This document shows positions 37,620 to 49,246 of a stretch of 64,000 nucleotides of DNA, piece after piece. A program made the position numbers and the translations under genes. Source of the DNA: Billgrantia azerbaijanica (GTDB taxonomy: Bacteria > Pseudomonadota > Gammaproteobacteria > Pseudomonadales > Halomonadaceae); the NCBI GenBank assembly GCA_004551485.1, contig SBLD01000002.1:310001-374000 (forward strand). Reading direction: 5' to 3'. The stretch's first letter is position 1. Each line of letters starts with the position of its first letter. Under the pieces are notes generated by a model, which saw only the letters and a list, made by a program, of their open reading frames with translations, did no database searches and was not told the origin of the DNA.

Positions 37620-37809
37620 AGGGGTGCTTGCGGCAAGGGAGGTGCGCGGTCTAGTCTCCCCGGTACCGCGCCGGCCGCGACTGGCGCTGAGCCGATGGCT
37701 GGGGTAGGGTAAGCGGATTTTTCACCCTGCAGGCAGCGTCCGCCGAGGATGGCGGACGGTAACCGTCGGGCGGGATCCGCGGGTCCCGTCTTGCACTAAG
37801 TGGAGCACT

Positions 37810-40433
<2,624 letters not shown>

Positions 40434-40437
<4 letters not shown>

Positions 40438-40898
40438 CGCCGCGAGGAAGAACCAATCAGTTGTTGTATCAGGCCGAGCTGCTGCTGGAGATGCCGCCCG
40501 GCGACGACGAGCACGCCGAAGCGCGGCGCATGGCCGTCGAGGAGGGCGCCCTGGCCATGGCCGAGCTGGCGCTGGAGTCGCTGCTGCGCGAGGTCACCGA
40601 GCACGCACGCCTCGACCGCCACGACTGGCGCGAGCTGCTCGGTCCCGACGGGGCCGGCATCGCCGAGCTGCACCGCCTGCGTGAGCTTGCCGGACGCGAC
40701 GGCAGCTGGCTGGCCTGGCTGCTGGCCCGACTCGCCGCCCTGCACGAGCCCGATGGCGTGGCGCGCCGCTCGAGCGGCGCGGCCCAGGGGCTGATCGCCG
40801 TGGGCAGCGGCGCGGCCCTGGCCGATGAGCTGCGCTGGTGCCTCGGCGAGGCGAAGGCGGAACTCGCGGCCCTGCGCGAGACCAGCCAGGAGTGGTGA
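40434..40898 (+). CDS. Small topA-linked protein, possibly DUF6586
   Basis: A 154-residue, mostly alpha-helical, acidic protein. It starts at GTG 40434 overlapping the topA stop (GTGA). The opening [14 protein letters not shown] resembles a small protein encoded right after topA in Pseudomonas (RTNQKLYFA-like), which I recall as DUF6586. There is no signal peptide or known catalytic motif. Translational coupling suggests a link to TopA, but function is unknown. Confidence 0.6.
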
Positions 40899-40941
40899 GC
40901 GGCCGCCGGGCGATCGCCGGCACCGCTGGAATCGTCACCTC

Positions 40942-40955
40942 TTGATATGCATCAA
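40942..40955 (+). promoter_or_regulatory. FNR/Anr box
   Basis: TTGAT-ATGC-ATCAA is a perfect match to the FNR/Anr consensus TTGAT-N4-ATCAA. Its centre (40948.5) lies 41.5 bases before 40990, and a -10-like TAGGAT sits at 40977-40982, the geometry of a class II FNR-activated promoter. It is 82 bases upstream of the next gene's start. Confidence 0.87.
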
Positions 40956-41037
40956 GCGGCACGGGTGCGTATTGGCTAGGATGAAAGGCATGGGGGCACC
41001 GGCCGGGCCGGTGGTAGCACCGCAAGGAGGACGCCGC

Positions 41038-41502
41038 ATGCGCTTTCATCAAGTGAGTGAACTGGTGGCGTGGGCCGCGCAGTACCATGCGCGACTCGCC
41101 GATCACTATGCCCGACACGCCGCGGGGGAGGTGCCGGAGCGGGTGCGTATGGCGCTGGACTATCTCGCCGAGCACGAACGCAAGCAACAGGCCGAGCTGG
41201 AAGACTACCTCGCGGATGGCAGCGACCATCGTAGCGTTCTCGATACCTGGTTCGACGATCCCAACGATTTCCCCCACCCGCCGGTGCTCGAGCGACTCCC
41301 CGAGGGGATCGACTGCGACAGCGTGCAGGGCGTGCTGGCGACGGCGCTCACGGCTCACCGCACCCTGCAGGATCTCTACGCGCATCGCAGCGAGCGCGCC
41401 ACCTCCCGGAGCGAGCAGGAATTCTTCGAGGCACTGGCTGCCGGGCATGAAGGGGAAGTCCGGCGTATTGCCCGCGACATGCAGCGCCTCGAAGACTACT
41501 GA
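41038..41502 (+). CDS. Ferritin/rubrerythrin-like four-helix protein, FNR-controlled
   Basis: A 154-residue helical protein with a strong ribosome site (AAGGAGG, 7 bases before ATG). Four predicted helices: ~3-28, 34-58, 93-120 and 123-154. Helices two and four carry carboxylate/His clusters (YLAEHERKQQAELEDYL and ALAAGHEGEVRRIARDM) in the manner of ferritin-like di-iron proteins (E...ExxH). I do not recognise the exact family. The FNR box implies induction when oxygen is low. Confidence 0.5.
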   Translation: MRFHQVSELVAWAAQYHARLADHYARHAAGEVPERVRMALDYLAEHERKQQAELEDYLADGSDHRSVLDTWFDDPNDFPHPPVLERLPEGIDCDSVQGVLATALTAHRTLQDLYAHRSERATSRSEQEFFEALAAGHEGEVRRIARDMQRLEDY

Positions 41503-41700
41503 GGCCGAAGCAGGGGATTGCTCCCCGGGGGAGCCGCGGCCCTCTCCCGGCAGGCCGGGGCAGGCGAGGGACGAGCCCCTGCGAAGGCGCCCCAGGGCTT
41601 GGGCGTCTTCGGCGTCTTTGGCGTTGCCAAGGGGCGGGGCGTGGCGAGCGGGGATGCAGGAATGACTGACCATCGTTGAGCAACGCTCGCATGATTTTTC

Positions 41701-41730
41701 CTGACAGCAGAGGGGGAGATGCGTTATAAA
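41701..41730 (+). promoter_or_regulatory. Sigma-70-type promoter of the L,D-transpeptidase-fold gene
   Basis: CTGACA (41701-41706, 5/6), 18-base spacer, TATAAA (41725-41730, 5/6), about 44 bases before the start codon. Good promoter by eye in an otherwise GC-rich area. Confidence 0.65.
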
Positions 41731-41773
41731 TCGCTGAGCGTTTCGCTTCAGGATCTCTCACGAGAAAGAATTA

Positions 41774-42388
41774 ATGCCTCTGCTTTCCCGTCGCCGCTTT
41801 GCTTCCCTGGCTCTGTTGACACCGCTGCTGCCACTGGCCGGCAACGCCGCCCAGGACACCCCCATCGAGAGACTGCTCGCCCGCGCTGGGCTGCCGCGTC
41901 ATGCCAACGAGCTCTGGGTGCTCATCGACGACCGCGAGGCCGCCCTGACCGTCTATCGCGGCCAACGCGAGATCGAGTATTTCTTTCCCATCTCGCTGGG
42001 GCGGGGCGGTGCCAAGGCCGCGCGTCAGAGCGGTGACAACGCCACCCCACTGGGGGAGTTTCGCGTCAACCGTTTCAACCGCGAGAGCCAGTTCCACATC
42101 TTCATCGGCCTGGACTATCCGACGCCGGCGCATGCGCGCATGGCGCTGGAGTCCGGGCTCTACAGCGACCAGGACTACGACGACTACTTCGCCTACTATC
42201 GACGCTATGGCCACCCGCCCCAGGAGACCGTGCTGGGTGGCTATATCGGCATTCACGGCCTCGGCAAGGCGGACCCCGACATCCATGCCAGCTATCACTG
42301 GACCCAGGGATGCGTGGCGGTCACCAACGCGCAGATCGAGCGGCTCGATGCGCTGATCGACATTGGCACCCGCGTCGTGATCCGCTAG
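41774..42388 (+). CDS. YkuD-domain protein, DpaA(YafK)-like rather than classic Ldt
   Basis: A 204-residue protein with a twin-Arg-like start (LLSRRRFASLALLTPLLPLAG) and cleavage near residue 26. The YkuD fold is shown by DNATPLGEFRVNRFN, His161 in GIHGLG and Cys180 in WTQGCVAVTN. True cross-linking/attaching transpeptidases have GC(I/V)R after the Cys; here it is GCVAVTN, like DpaA (YafK), which releases Lpp from peptidoglycan. SQFHIFIGLDYPTPAHA also recalls YafK. It lies 188 bases before the Lpp-type gene. Whether it attaches or removes Lpp cannot be decided from sequence alone. Confidence 0.75.
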   Translation: MPLLSRRRFASLALLTPLLPLAGNAAQDTPIERLLARAGLPRHANELWVLIDDREAALTVYRGQREIEYFFPISLGRGGAKAARQSGDNATPLGEFRVNRFNRESQFHIFIGLDYPTPAHARMALESGLYSDQDYDDYFAYYRRYGHPPQETVLGGYIGIHGLGKADPDIHASYHWTQGCVAVTNAQIERLDALIDIGTRVVIR

Positions 42389-42438
42389 GCTTCAACTGAC
42401 GCAAGGGACGTTTCAAGCTATGGACAAGCGCCGTTGGC

Positions 42439-42444
42439 TATAAT
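42439..42444 (+). promoter_or_regulatory. -10 box upstream of the lpp-type gene
   Basis: A consensus TATAAT in an A/T-rich patch, 132 bases before the start codon. The nearest -35-like hexamer, TGGACA at 42421, is only 12 bases away, so the -35 is unclear. Confidence 0.5.
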
Positions 42445-42576
42445 AAAACAGCGTTTGACTCCTGTGCTTGGCAGCAGTCGCTGCAAGAACCTGCATGAGC
42501 AGGGTGCCTGACAACAGGCTTCATCAACGCCGCTGCACGGACCGTGCAGTACCAAGGAAGACTCAAGGAGAACATC

Positions 42577-42840
42577 ATGACTCTGAAGACCACTCTGAAG
42601 CTGTCTGCCGCTGCCGCCTCCCTGGCGATCCTGGCCGGCTGTGCTTCCAACAGTGCTCTGGAAGAAGTGCGTCAGACCGCTGAAGCCGCACAGGCCGACG
42701 CTGCCGAAGCACGCAGCATTGCCGTTCAGGCGCAGAACACTGCCAACCAGGCGCAGCGTGATGCCCAGGCGGCTCTGCAGATGTCCGAGCAGAACCGTGA
42801 GGAGATGGACCGCATGTTCCAGCGCTCCATGCAGAAGTAA
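42577..42840 (+). CDS. Lpp/OprI-type outer-membrane lipoprotein
   Basis: An 87-residue lipoprotein: signal peptide ending in LAILAGC (lipidated Cys22), then a 66-residue Ala-rich coiled coil (EEVRQTAEAAQADAAEARSI) with heptad spacing and a C-terminal Lys (RSMQK). This is the plan of E. coli Lpp and Pseudomonas OprI, whose C-terminal Lys can be linked to peptidoglycan. The strong ribosome site AAGGAG six bases before ATG, the consensus -10 and a strong terminator fit a highly expressed single gene. Flanked on both sides by YkuD-fold genes. Confidence 0.9.
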   Translation: MTLKTTLKLSAAAASLAILAGCASNSALEEVRQTAEAAQADAAEARSIAVQAQNTANQAQRDAQAALQMSEQNREEMDRMFQRSMQK

Positions 42841-42890
42841 GCGTCCGGGAGCAGCGCTGCCGTCAGTGGATGGCGGCAGTGTCGTGATGC

Positions 42891-42920
42891 GAGAGAACCC
42901 CGCCTTGGCGGGGTTCTCTC
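42891..42920. terminator. Terminator after the lpp-type gene
   Basis: GAGAGAACCCCGCC, TT, GGCGGGGTTCTCTC: a 14-bp perfect stem between convergent genes; serves the lipoprotein gene and the minus-strand transpeptidase. Confidence 0.85.
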
Positions 42921-42943
42921 GTTAGGGGCTGGCCAGGCGGGCC

Positions 42944-43966
42944 TCAGCGCCCGCTCAGCAGCAGTTCGTCGTAGAAGCGGATGGGCTCGTCGGGAGCGGG
43001 GGTCTCGTCGGCACCGTGCAGCAGCGACACCGTCAGGCCATCCGGGCTTTCCATGACGCGGCGCAGCTGCTCGTAGTCGACCGGCGGCTGCTCGTCGCCA
43101 AAGGCCTGGCTCACCACCTCGATGGCATTGAGCAGTGGTTCGAAGGCGCCCTGGTTCTCTTCCAGCTGCGGGAACGATTGGGCGTAGAGCACGTCGTCCT
43201 CGGACCAGGCGGCCTTGAAGGGCTGGTCGATGATGTTGACCTTGGTGCCGCTCGGGACCCGCTCGTAGAGGGAGGCGATGTCTTCCGGGTACATGCGGAT
43301 GCAGCCGCGACTGACGCGCATGCCCACGCCCTCGGGACGGTTGGTGCCGTGGATCAGGTAGCTCGGCAGGCCGAGCAGGATGGCATGGCGACCCAGGGGA
43401 TTGTCGGGGCCAGGCGGCACCACGGCGGGGGCCGGCTCACCGCGGGCGGCAGCCTCTTCGCGCATCGACTGCGGTGGCGACCAGTGGGGATCCTTGACCT
43501 TCACGGTGGTTCTGGTCACGCCCACCGGAGTGGCGTAGCCTTCGCGTCCCACGCTGATCGGGTAGGTTTCCACCACGCCGTCGCCGGCGTAGTAGTAGAG
43601 CCGCAGCTCCGAGAGGTTGACCACGATGCCTTCGCGTGGCGCGTCGGGCAGGATGCGCCGGGCCGGAATGGTCACCTCGGTCCCGGCATAGGGGGCCCAC
43701 AGGCTGACGTCCGGGTTGGCCATGCGGATCGCCTCGTAGCCCACGTTGTGTCGGCGGGCGATGTCCACCAGGGTGTCGCCCTCCTCGACGACGACGGTGT
43801 AGTCCTCGCCGATCACGCTGCCGTTCTCCGGCAGGGGGTAGTGGCCGCGCGGTCGCTCGTCGCGGGTCTCGGCGGCCAGCGGGCCCGCGAGCAGCGCGGC
43901 GATACCGGCAGCCAGGGCATAGCGCGCCGCGTGTCGGGCCAGGGTGGGGGTCTTCGTCAACGTCAT
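42944..43966 (-). CDS. L,D-transpeptidase with LysM domain (LdtA/B/C, ErfK type)
   Basis: A 340-residue periplasmic enzyme starting at ATG 43966. Signal peptide to about residue 32; LysM at ~56-100 (DYTVVVEEGDTLVDIARRHN, NPDVSLWAPYAGTEVTIP); YkuD domain at ~113-240 with His206 in YLIHGTNRPEG and Cys222 in RVSRGCIRMYPED. This is the plan of E. coli LdtA, LdtB and LdtC, which join Lpp's C-terminal Lys to meso-DAP. A 100-residue tail follows. It converges on the Lpp-type gene, so the probable substrate is encoded next door. Confidence 0.88.
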   Translation of the reverse strand: MTLTKTPTLARHAARYALAAGIAALLAGPLAAETRDERPRGHYPLPENGSVIGEDYTVVVEEGDTLVDIARRHNVGYEAIRMANPDVSLWAPYAGTEVTIPARRILPDAPREGIVVNLSELRLYYYAGDGVVETYPISVGREGYATPVGVTRTTVKVKDPHWSPPQSMREEAAARGEPAPAVVPPGPDNPLGRHAILLGLPSYLIHGTNRPEGVGMRVSRGCIRMYPEDIASLYERVPSGTKVNIIDQPFKAAWSEDDVLYAQSFPQLEENQGAFEPLLNAIEVVSQAFGDEQPPVDYEQLRRVMESPDGLTVSLLHGADETPAPDEPIRFYDELLLSGR

Positions 43967-44125
43967 GGTCTCGTGGATCGATCTGGGGTCAGGCCCGGGC
44001 CTGACGGGATAGCGAGACCGCCGGTATCCTTGCCGGCGGTCCCGGGGGCGGGATGGCGATGACACGCTTGACTGGCCGTATTATAGCTTGCCCGGGGGGG
44101 CAGTGAAGCGCCGGCGGCCCTCCCT

Positions 44126-47100
44126 CTAGGCGGCCGCGGCCTTGCGGTTGAGGGCATCGAGCAGCCACTCGACGACCTGGAAGCGGGCTTCCTCCTTTTG
44201 CATGTCCGCCTCGAAACGCAGCGTTTCGGCGCCGTCGAGCCGGTAGCGCTGCGGCTCGCGCTGGATCAGTTCGACGAGCGTCAGCGGGTCGACCCGCGTC
44301 TGGCTGCCGAAGAGCACCCGGCCGCGCTCAGCGCCGGCCTCGAGCCGCACGATGCCGAGCTGCTCGGCGCGCTGGCGCAGTCGGGTCTGGCGCAGCAGGG
44401 TCTTCACCGGTGCGGGCAGCAGACCGAAGCGGTCGACCATCTCCACCTGCAGTTCCTTGAGTTCGGCCGCGTCGGCGGCGCTGGCGATGCGTTTGTACAT
44501 CACCAGGCGCTGCTGCACGTCGTGCAGGTAGTCGTCGGGAATCAGCGCCGGCAGGTTGAGGCTGATCTCCACGCCCTCGTCCAGCGGTGCCTCGATGTTG
44601 GGCGTCTTGCCGGCGCGGATGGCGGCCACGGCGCGGTCGAGCATCTGCATGTAGAGGGTATAGCCGATGGCTTCCATCTGGCCGCTCTGCTCCTCGCCGA
44701 GCAGCTCGCCGGCGCCGCGGATCTCCATGTCGTGGCTGGCCAGGGTGAAGCCGGCTCCCAGATCCTGGGAGGCGCTGATCGCTTCCAGGCGCTTGACGGC
44801 ATCCTTGGTCATGACGCGCGGCGGCGGGGCGAGCAGGTAGGCGTAGGCCTGGTGGTGGCTGCGCCCGACGCGGCCGCGCAGCTGATGCAGCTGCGCCAGG
44901 CCGAACTTGTCGGCGCGCTCGATGACGATGGTGTTGGCGCTGGGCACGTCGATGCCGGTCTCGATGATGGTGGAACACACCAGCACGTTGAAACGCTTGT
45001 GGTAGAAGTCCGACATCACCCGCTCCAGGGCGCGTTCGGGCAACTGGCCGTGGGCCACGCCGACGCGTGCCTCGGGCACCAGTTCGTGCACGCGCTCGGC
45101 GGCCGCCTCGATGGTCTTGACCTCGTTGTGCAGGAAGTAGACCTGGCCGCCGCGCAGAACCTCGCGCAGGATCGCCTCCTTGATCACCGCCTCGTCGCGC
45201 TGCTGGACGAAGGTCTTCACCGACAGGCGGCGCGCCGGCGGGGTGGCGATGATGGAGAGGTCGCGGATGCCGCTCATGGCCATGTTCAGGGTGCGCGGGA
45301 TCGGCGTAGCCGTGAGCGTCAGGATGTCGACTTCGGCGCGCAGGTTCTTGAGGCGCTCCTTCTGGGTGACGCCGAAGCGGTGCTCCTCGTCGATGATCAA
45401 CAGGCCCATGTTGGGGAAGCGCAACGACTTGCCGAGCAGCTTGTGGGTGCCGATCACGATGTCCGCCTGGCCTTCCTCGATGCGCCGCTTCGCCTCGGCC
45501 TGCCCCTTGCCGCCGGTGAAGCGCGAGACCAGCTCGATGTTCACGGCGGTGTCGGCGAAGCGGTCACGGAAGTTCTCGTAGTGCTGGCGGGCGAGCAGGG
45601 TGGTGGGGACCAGCACCACCACCTGGCGGCCGGAGTGCACGGCGAGGAAGGCGGCGCGCATGGCCACCTCGGTCTTGCCGAAGCCGACGTCGCCGCACAC
45701 CACGCGGTCCATGGGGCGCGGTGCCGTCATGTCGTCGATCACCCGGCCGATCGCCTCGCGCTGGTCGGGCGTCTCCTCGAAGGGGAAGCTTGCCGCGAAG
45801 CGGGCGTACGCCTCGTCGGGCGGGGCACAGGCGAAGCCCTCGCGGGCCTCGCGCCGGGCGTAGACGTCGAGCAGCTCGGCGGCGGTGTCGCGGATCTTCT
45901 CCGCGGCCTTGCGGCGCGCCTTGTCCCACTGGTCGGAGCCGAGCCTGTGCAGCGGGGCGAGTTCGTCGTCGGCGCCGGCGTAGCGCGAGATGAGGTGCAG
46001 GCTCTCCACCGGCACGTAGAGTTTGGCCCCGCCCGCATACTCCAGGGCGACGAATTCCGCCGCCTGGCCACCGGCCTCGAGGGTCTCGAGGCCGCGGTAG
46101 CGGCCCACGCCGTGGGTCTGGTGCACGACCGGGGCGCCGGGGCGCAGCTCGGCGAGGTGGCGGATCGCCAGCTCGCCGTCGTCGGTGGCCTTCTCGCGGC
46201 GCCGGCTCTGGCGCACGATCTCGCCGTAGAGCTCGGTCTCGCTGATCACGGCGAGGTCGGGGTCGGTCAGCCACAGGCCGGCGGCGAGCTCGCCTTCGGT
46301 GATGGCGAGGCGAGTGCCGCCGGCGAGGAAGTCGGTGAAGCCGGCGACGTGGGGCACGTCGCACTTGAGCGGGGCGAGCGTCTCCTCCAGCGCTTCGCGA
46401 CGGCCGCGCGACTCGGCGACGAACAGCACGCGGGTCGCGGGCCGTTCGTCGAGGAAGTGCGCCAGCGCCGCCAGCGGTTGCCTGGCGCGGGCGTTCACGG
46501 CCACGCTGGGCGGTGCCTCGGCCGATGGCGTCCACGCATGGCGATGCGCCGGGTCATCGGTGAGTTCGACGCGGGGATGGCGCTTGATGGCGCCGAACAG
46601 CTCGGGCACCGGCACGAAGGCGCGTTGCGGAGGCAGCAGCGGCCGCGTGGGGTCGACGCCGAGGTTGTCGAAGCGACTCTCGATGGCCTCCCAGTGGTGC
46701 TCGGCGGCCGCGAACACGCCCGGCAGCAGCGCCACCTGGGTGCCTGCGGCGAGGTGGTCGAAGAGCGTCGCCGTCTCCTCGAAGAACAGCGGCAGGTACT
46801 GCTCGAGGCCCGGGGCGGGGATGCCCTTGAGGGCATCCACGTAGAGCGGGCACTGGCGCGGGTCGACGTCGAACAGCGTCTCGAAGTGCTCGCGGAAGCA
46901 GGCGATGGCGCCGCGCGACAGCGCGTACTCGTGCGCCGGCAGCAGTTCCACGCGCTCGATCTTGTCACTGGAGCGCTGGGTGTCGGGGTCGAAGTGGCGC
47001 AGGGTGTCGATCTCGTCGTCGAACAGGTCGATGCGCAGCGGCGCCTCGGCACCCATGGGGAAGAGGTCGATCAGGGCGCCGCGCAGGGCGTACTCGCCCG

Positions 47101-47575
47101 GCTCGTAGACGGTCTCCACGGCGCGGTAGCCGGCCCGGGACAGGGCGTCGCGGAAGCCTTCGCGGTCAAGCCGCTGGCCGACCTCGAGGGTCAGCACGCG
47201 GCCGGCGATGTAGTCCACCGGCGGCAGGCGCTGCATCAAGGTGTTGGCGGCAACCAGCACGATGCCGTGCGCGCCCTCCTGCAGGCGGCGCAGGGTGCGC
47301 AGTCGCGCCGAGACGATGTCCTGGTGCGGCGAGAAGCTGTCGTAGGGCAGCGTCTCCCAGTCCGGAAAGGGCAGCACCGGCACCCGGGCGAAGAAGCGCA
47401 GCTCGCTCTCCAGGCGCTGTGCGCCGGCGGTGTCGGGGGTGATCACCAGCAGGGGAGCGTCGCTGGCCTGGTTGGCCAGGGCCAGTGCAGTGGCACTGCC
47501 GGGTGGCGTGTGCCAGTAGAGGGTATCGCGCAGGCCGTCGGGGCGAGGCGGGTCGAGTGGCGAGAAATCGGGCAT
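44126..47575 (-). CDS. mfd: Transcription-repair coupling factor Mfd
   Basis: A 1149-residue protein, equal to E. coli Mfd (1148) when started at ATG 47575 (MPDFSPLDPPRP). It removes stalled RNA polymerase and recruits UvrA. N-terminal UvrB-homology (VLPFPDWETLPYDSFSPHQD), RNAP-interaction region (RPGAPVVHQTHGVGRYRGLE), and helicase motifs MDRVVCGDVGFGKTEVAMRA (Walker A), IIDEEHRFGV (DEEH), TATPIPRT, and the TRG region are visible. It is divergent from the GAPDH gene (207 bases). Confidence 0.97.
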   Translation of the reverse strand: MPDFSPLDPPRPDGLRDTLYWHTPPGSATALALANQASDAPLLVITPDTAGAQRLESELRFFARVPVLPFPDWETLPYDSFSPHQDIVSARLRTLRRLQEGAHGIVLVAANTLMQRLPPVDYIAGRVLTLEVGQRLDREGFRDALSRAGYRAVETVYEPGEYALRGALIDLFPMGAEAPLRIDLFDDEIDTLRHFDPDTQRSSDKIERVELLPAHEYALSRGAIACFREHFETLFDVDPRQCPLYVDALKGIPAPGLEQYLPLFFEETATLFDHLAAGTQVALLPGVFAAAEHHWEAIESRFDNLGVDPTRPLLPPQRAFVPVPELFGAIKRHPRVELTDDPAHRHAWTPSAEAPPSVAVNARARQPLAALAHFLDERPATRVLFVAESRGRREALEETLAPLKCDVPHVAGFTDFLAGGTRLAITEGELAAGLWLTDPDLAVISETELYGEIVRQSRRREKATDDGELAIRHLAELRPGAPVVHQTHGVGRYRGLETLEAGGQAAEFVALEYAGGAKLYVPVESLHLISRYAGADDELAPLHRLGSDQWDKARRKAAEKIRDTAAELLDVYARREAREGFACAPPDEAYARFAASFPFEETPDQREAIGRVIDDMTAPRPMDRVVCGDVGFGKTEVAMRAAFLAVHSGRQVVVLVPTTLLARQHYENFRDRFADTAVNIELVSRFTGGKGQAEAKRRIEEGQADIVIGTHKLLGKSLRFPNMGLLIIDEEHRFGVTQKERLKNLRAEVDILTLTATPIPRTLNMAMSGIRDLSIIATPPARRLSVKTFVQQRDEAVIKEAILREVLRGGQVYFLHNEVKTIEAAAERVHELVPEARVGVAHGQLPERALERVMSDFYHKRFNVLVCSTIIETGIDVPSANTIVIERADKFGLAQLHQLRGRVGRSHHQAYAYLLAPPPRVMTKDAVKRLEAISASQDLGAGFTLASHDMEIRGAGELLGEEQSGQMEAIGYTLYMQMLDRAVAAIRAGKTPNIEAPLDEGVEISLNLPALIPDDYLHDVQQRLVMYKRIASAADAAELKELQVEMVDRFGLLPAPVKTLLRQTRLRQRAEQLGIVRLEAGAERGRVLFGSQTRVDPLTLVELIQREPQRYRLDGAETLRFEADMQKEEARFQVVEWLLDALNRKAAAA

Positions 47576-47782
47576 GGTGTCGAGACGTGTCGTCAAGCTG
47601 GGGCTGGGCGCGGCGGCCGGAGGCAATGTCGAAGGGCATCATACCAGCCCAGCGCCGGGCTTGTAGTCAAGTCGCGGTTTCTGTAATCCCCCTACAGCCC
47701 TTGCGACCATCCTGCGATTGCCCCGGGGGTGGTGGGCCGGGATAATGCGTCGGTATTCCGATCCCTACGAGAGAGGCTTCAC

Positions 47783-49246
47783 GTGAGTCAGCAACCCCTC
47801 GATACCGTCTTCCAGGAATGGCATGACAACCAGGCGCTTGCCGAACAGATGATCCCGCTGATTGGCCGGCTTTACCGCCACAACAACGTGGTCACCACCC
47901 TGTACGGCCGTTCCCTGTTCAACCGCAGCGTCATCCGCATCCTGAAGGACCACCGTTTCGTCAGGAAGGTCGAGGGAACCGAGCTCTCCGTGCAGGATAC
48001 CTTCCCGCTGGTGAAGACGCTCGTCGACCTCAACCTGGGCCCGGCCCACGTCGATGTGGGCAAGCTGGCCGTGGCCTTCAAGAAGCAGGGCGGCGACGAC
48101 GTCGAGGCCTTCCTCCGCGAGGAACTGGCCGAGATCGTCGATACCCACGACCCGAGCGGCCACAACGGCCAGTCCAAGGACGTGGTGCTCTACGGCTTCG
48201 GTCGCATCGGGCGGCTGCTGGCCCGAGTCCTGATCGACAAGGCGGGTGGCGGCAACCTGCTGCGCCTGCGTGCCATCGTGGTGCGCGGCCGTGGCGACAT
48301 CGCCAAGGACCTGGAAAAGCGCGCGAGCCTGCTGCGCCGCGACTCGGTGCACGGCCCCTTCAACGGCACCATCAGCGTCGACACCGAGGCGCGCACCATC
48401 ACCGCCAACGGCAACCTCATCCAGGTGATCTACGCCGACTCGCCCGCCGAGGTGGACTACTCTGCCTACGGGATCGACAACGCCGTGGTGGTCGACAACA
48501 CGGGCATCTGGCGGGACGAGGCGGGTCTCGGCCAGCATCTCCAGTGCCCGGGTGCCTCCAAGGCGCTGCTCACCGCCCCGGGCAAGGGCGACGTCAAGAA
48601 CATCGTCTACGGCATCAACCACGAGGACATCGGCGAGGGCGACACCATCCTCTCCGCAGCGTCGTGTACCACCAACGCCATCGTGCCGGTGCTCAAGGTG
48701 CTCAACGACGAGTACGGCATCGCCTGCGGTCACGTGGAGACGGTGCACGCCTACACCAACGACCAGAACCTGATCGACAACTACCACAAAGGCGACCGTC
48801 GCGGGCGCAGTGCCCCGCTCAACATGGTGCTCACCGAAACCGGTGCCGCCAAGGCGGTGGCCAAGGCGCTGCCCGAGCTCACCGGCAAGCTGACCGGCAA
48901 CGCCATCCGCGTGCCCACGCCCAACGTCTCCATGGCGATCCTGAACCTCACCCTGGAGCGGGACACCGATGCCGAGGCGCTCAACGACTTCCTGCGCCGC
49001 ATGTCCATCGATTCCGCCTACCAGAAGCAGATCGACTTCGTCGACTCGCCCGAGGTGGTCTCCACCGACTTCGTGGGCAACCGTCATGCCGGCATCGTCG
49101 ATGCCAAGGCGACCATCGCCAATGGCAAGCATGCGGTGCTCTACGTGTGGTACGACAACGAGTTCGGCTACAGCTGCCAGGTGGTGCGCATCCTCCAGCA
49201 CATCTCCAACGTGCGCTTCCTCAAGCTGCCGCGGGCCAAGGCCTGA
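47783..49246 (+). CDS. Long-form glyceraldehyde-3-phosphate dehydrogenase
   Basis: A 487-residue GAPDH (classic enzymes are ~330) starting at GTG 47783 after GAGAGG. The extra ~130 N-terminal residues (VVTTLYGRSLFNRSVIRILK) are helical and typical of a Pseudomonas/Vibrio-type long family. The Rossmann part starts DVVLYGFGRIGRLLARVL; the active site SAASCTTNAIVPVLK has Cys295; VWYDNEFGYSCQVVRI ends the catalytic domain. It sits between mfd and nqr as in P. aeruginosa. Whether it runs in the glycolytic or gluconeogenic direction is open. Confidence 0.93.
   Translation: MSQQPLDTVFQEWHDNQALAEQMIPLIGRLYRHNNVVTTLYGRSLFNRSVIRILKDHRFVRKVEGTELSVQDTFPLVKTLVDLNLGPAHVDVGKLAVAFKKQGGDDVEAFLREELAEIVDTHDPSGHNGQSKDVVLYGFGRIGRLLARVLIDKAGGGNLLRLRAIVVRGRGDIAKDLEKRASLLRRDSVHGPFNGTISVDTEARTITANGNLIQVIYADSPAEVDYSAYGIDNAVVVDNTGIWRDEAGLGQHLQCPGASKALLTAPGKGDVKNIVYGINHEDIGEGDTILSAASCTTNAIVPVLKVLNDEYGIACGHVETVHAYTNDQNLIDNYHKGDRRGRSAPLNMVLTETGAAKAVAKALPELTGKLTGNAIRVPTPNVSMAILNLTLERDTDAEALNDFLRRMSIDSAYQKQIDFVDSPEVVSTDFVGNRHAGIVDAKATIANGKHAVLYVWYDNEFGYSCQVVRILQHISNVRFLKLPRAKA

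Noticed and set aside
42421-42444. TGGACA plus TATAAT as a full promoter for the lipoprotein gene
   Set aside because: The spacer is only 12 bases, too short; only the -10 was kept.
44198-47686. Very long plus-strand open frame (about 1160 codons) opposite mfd
   Set aside because: It is antisense to a full-length, motif-complete Mfd; its sequence is His/Gly/Val-rich, as expected from reversed GC-rich codons, with no domain.
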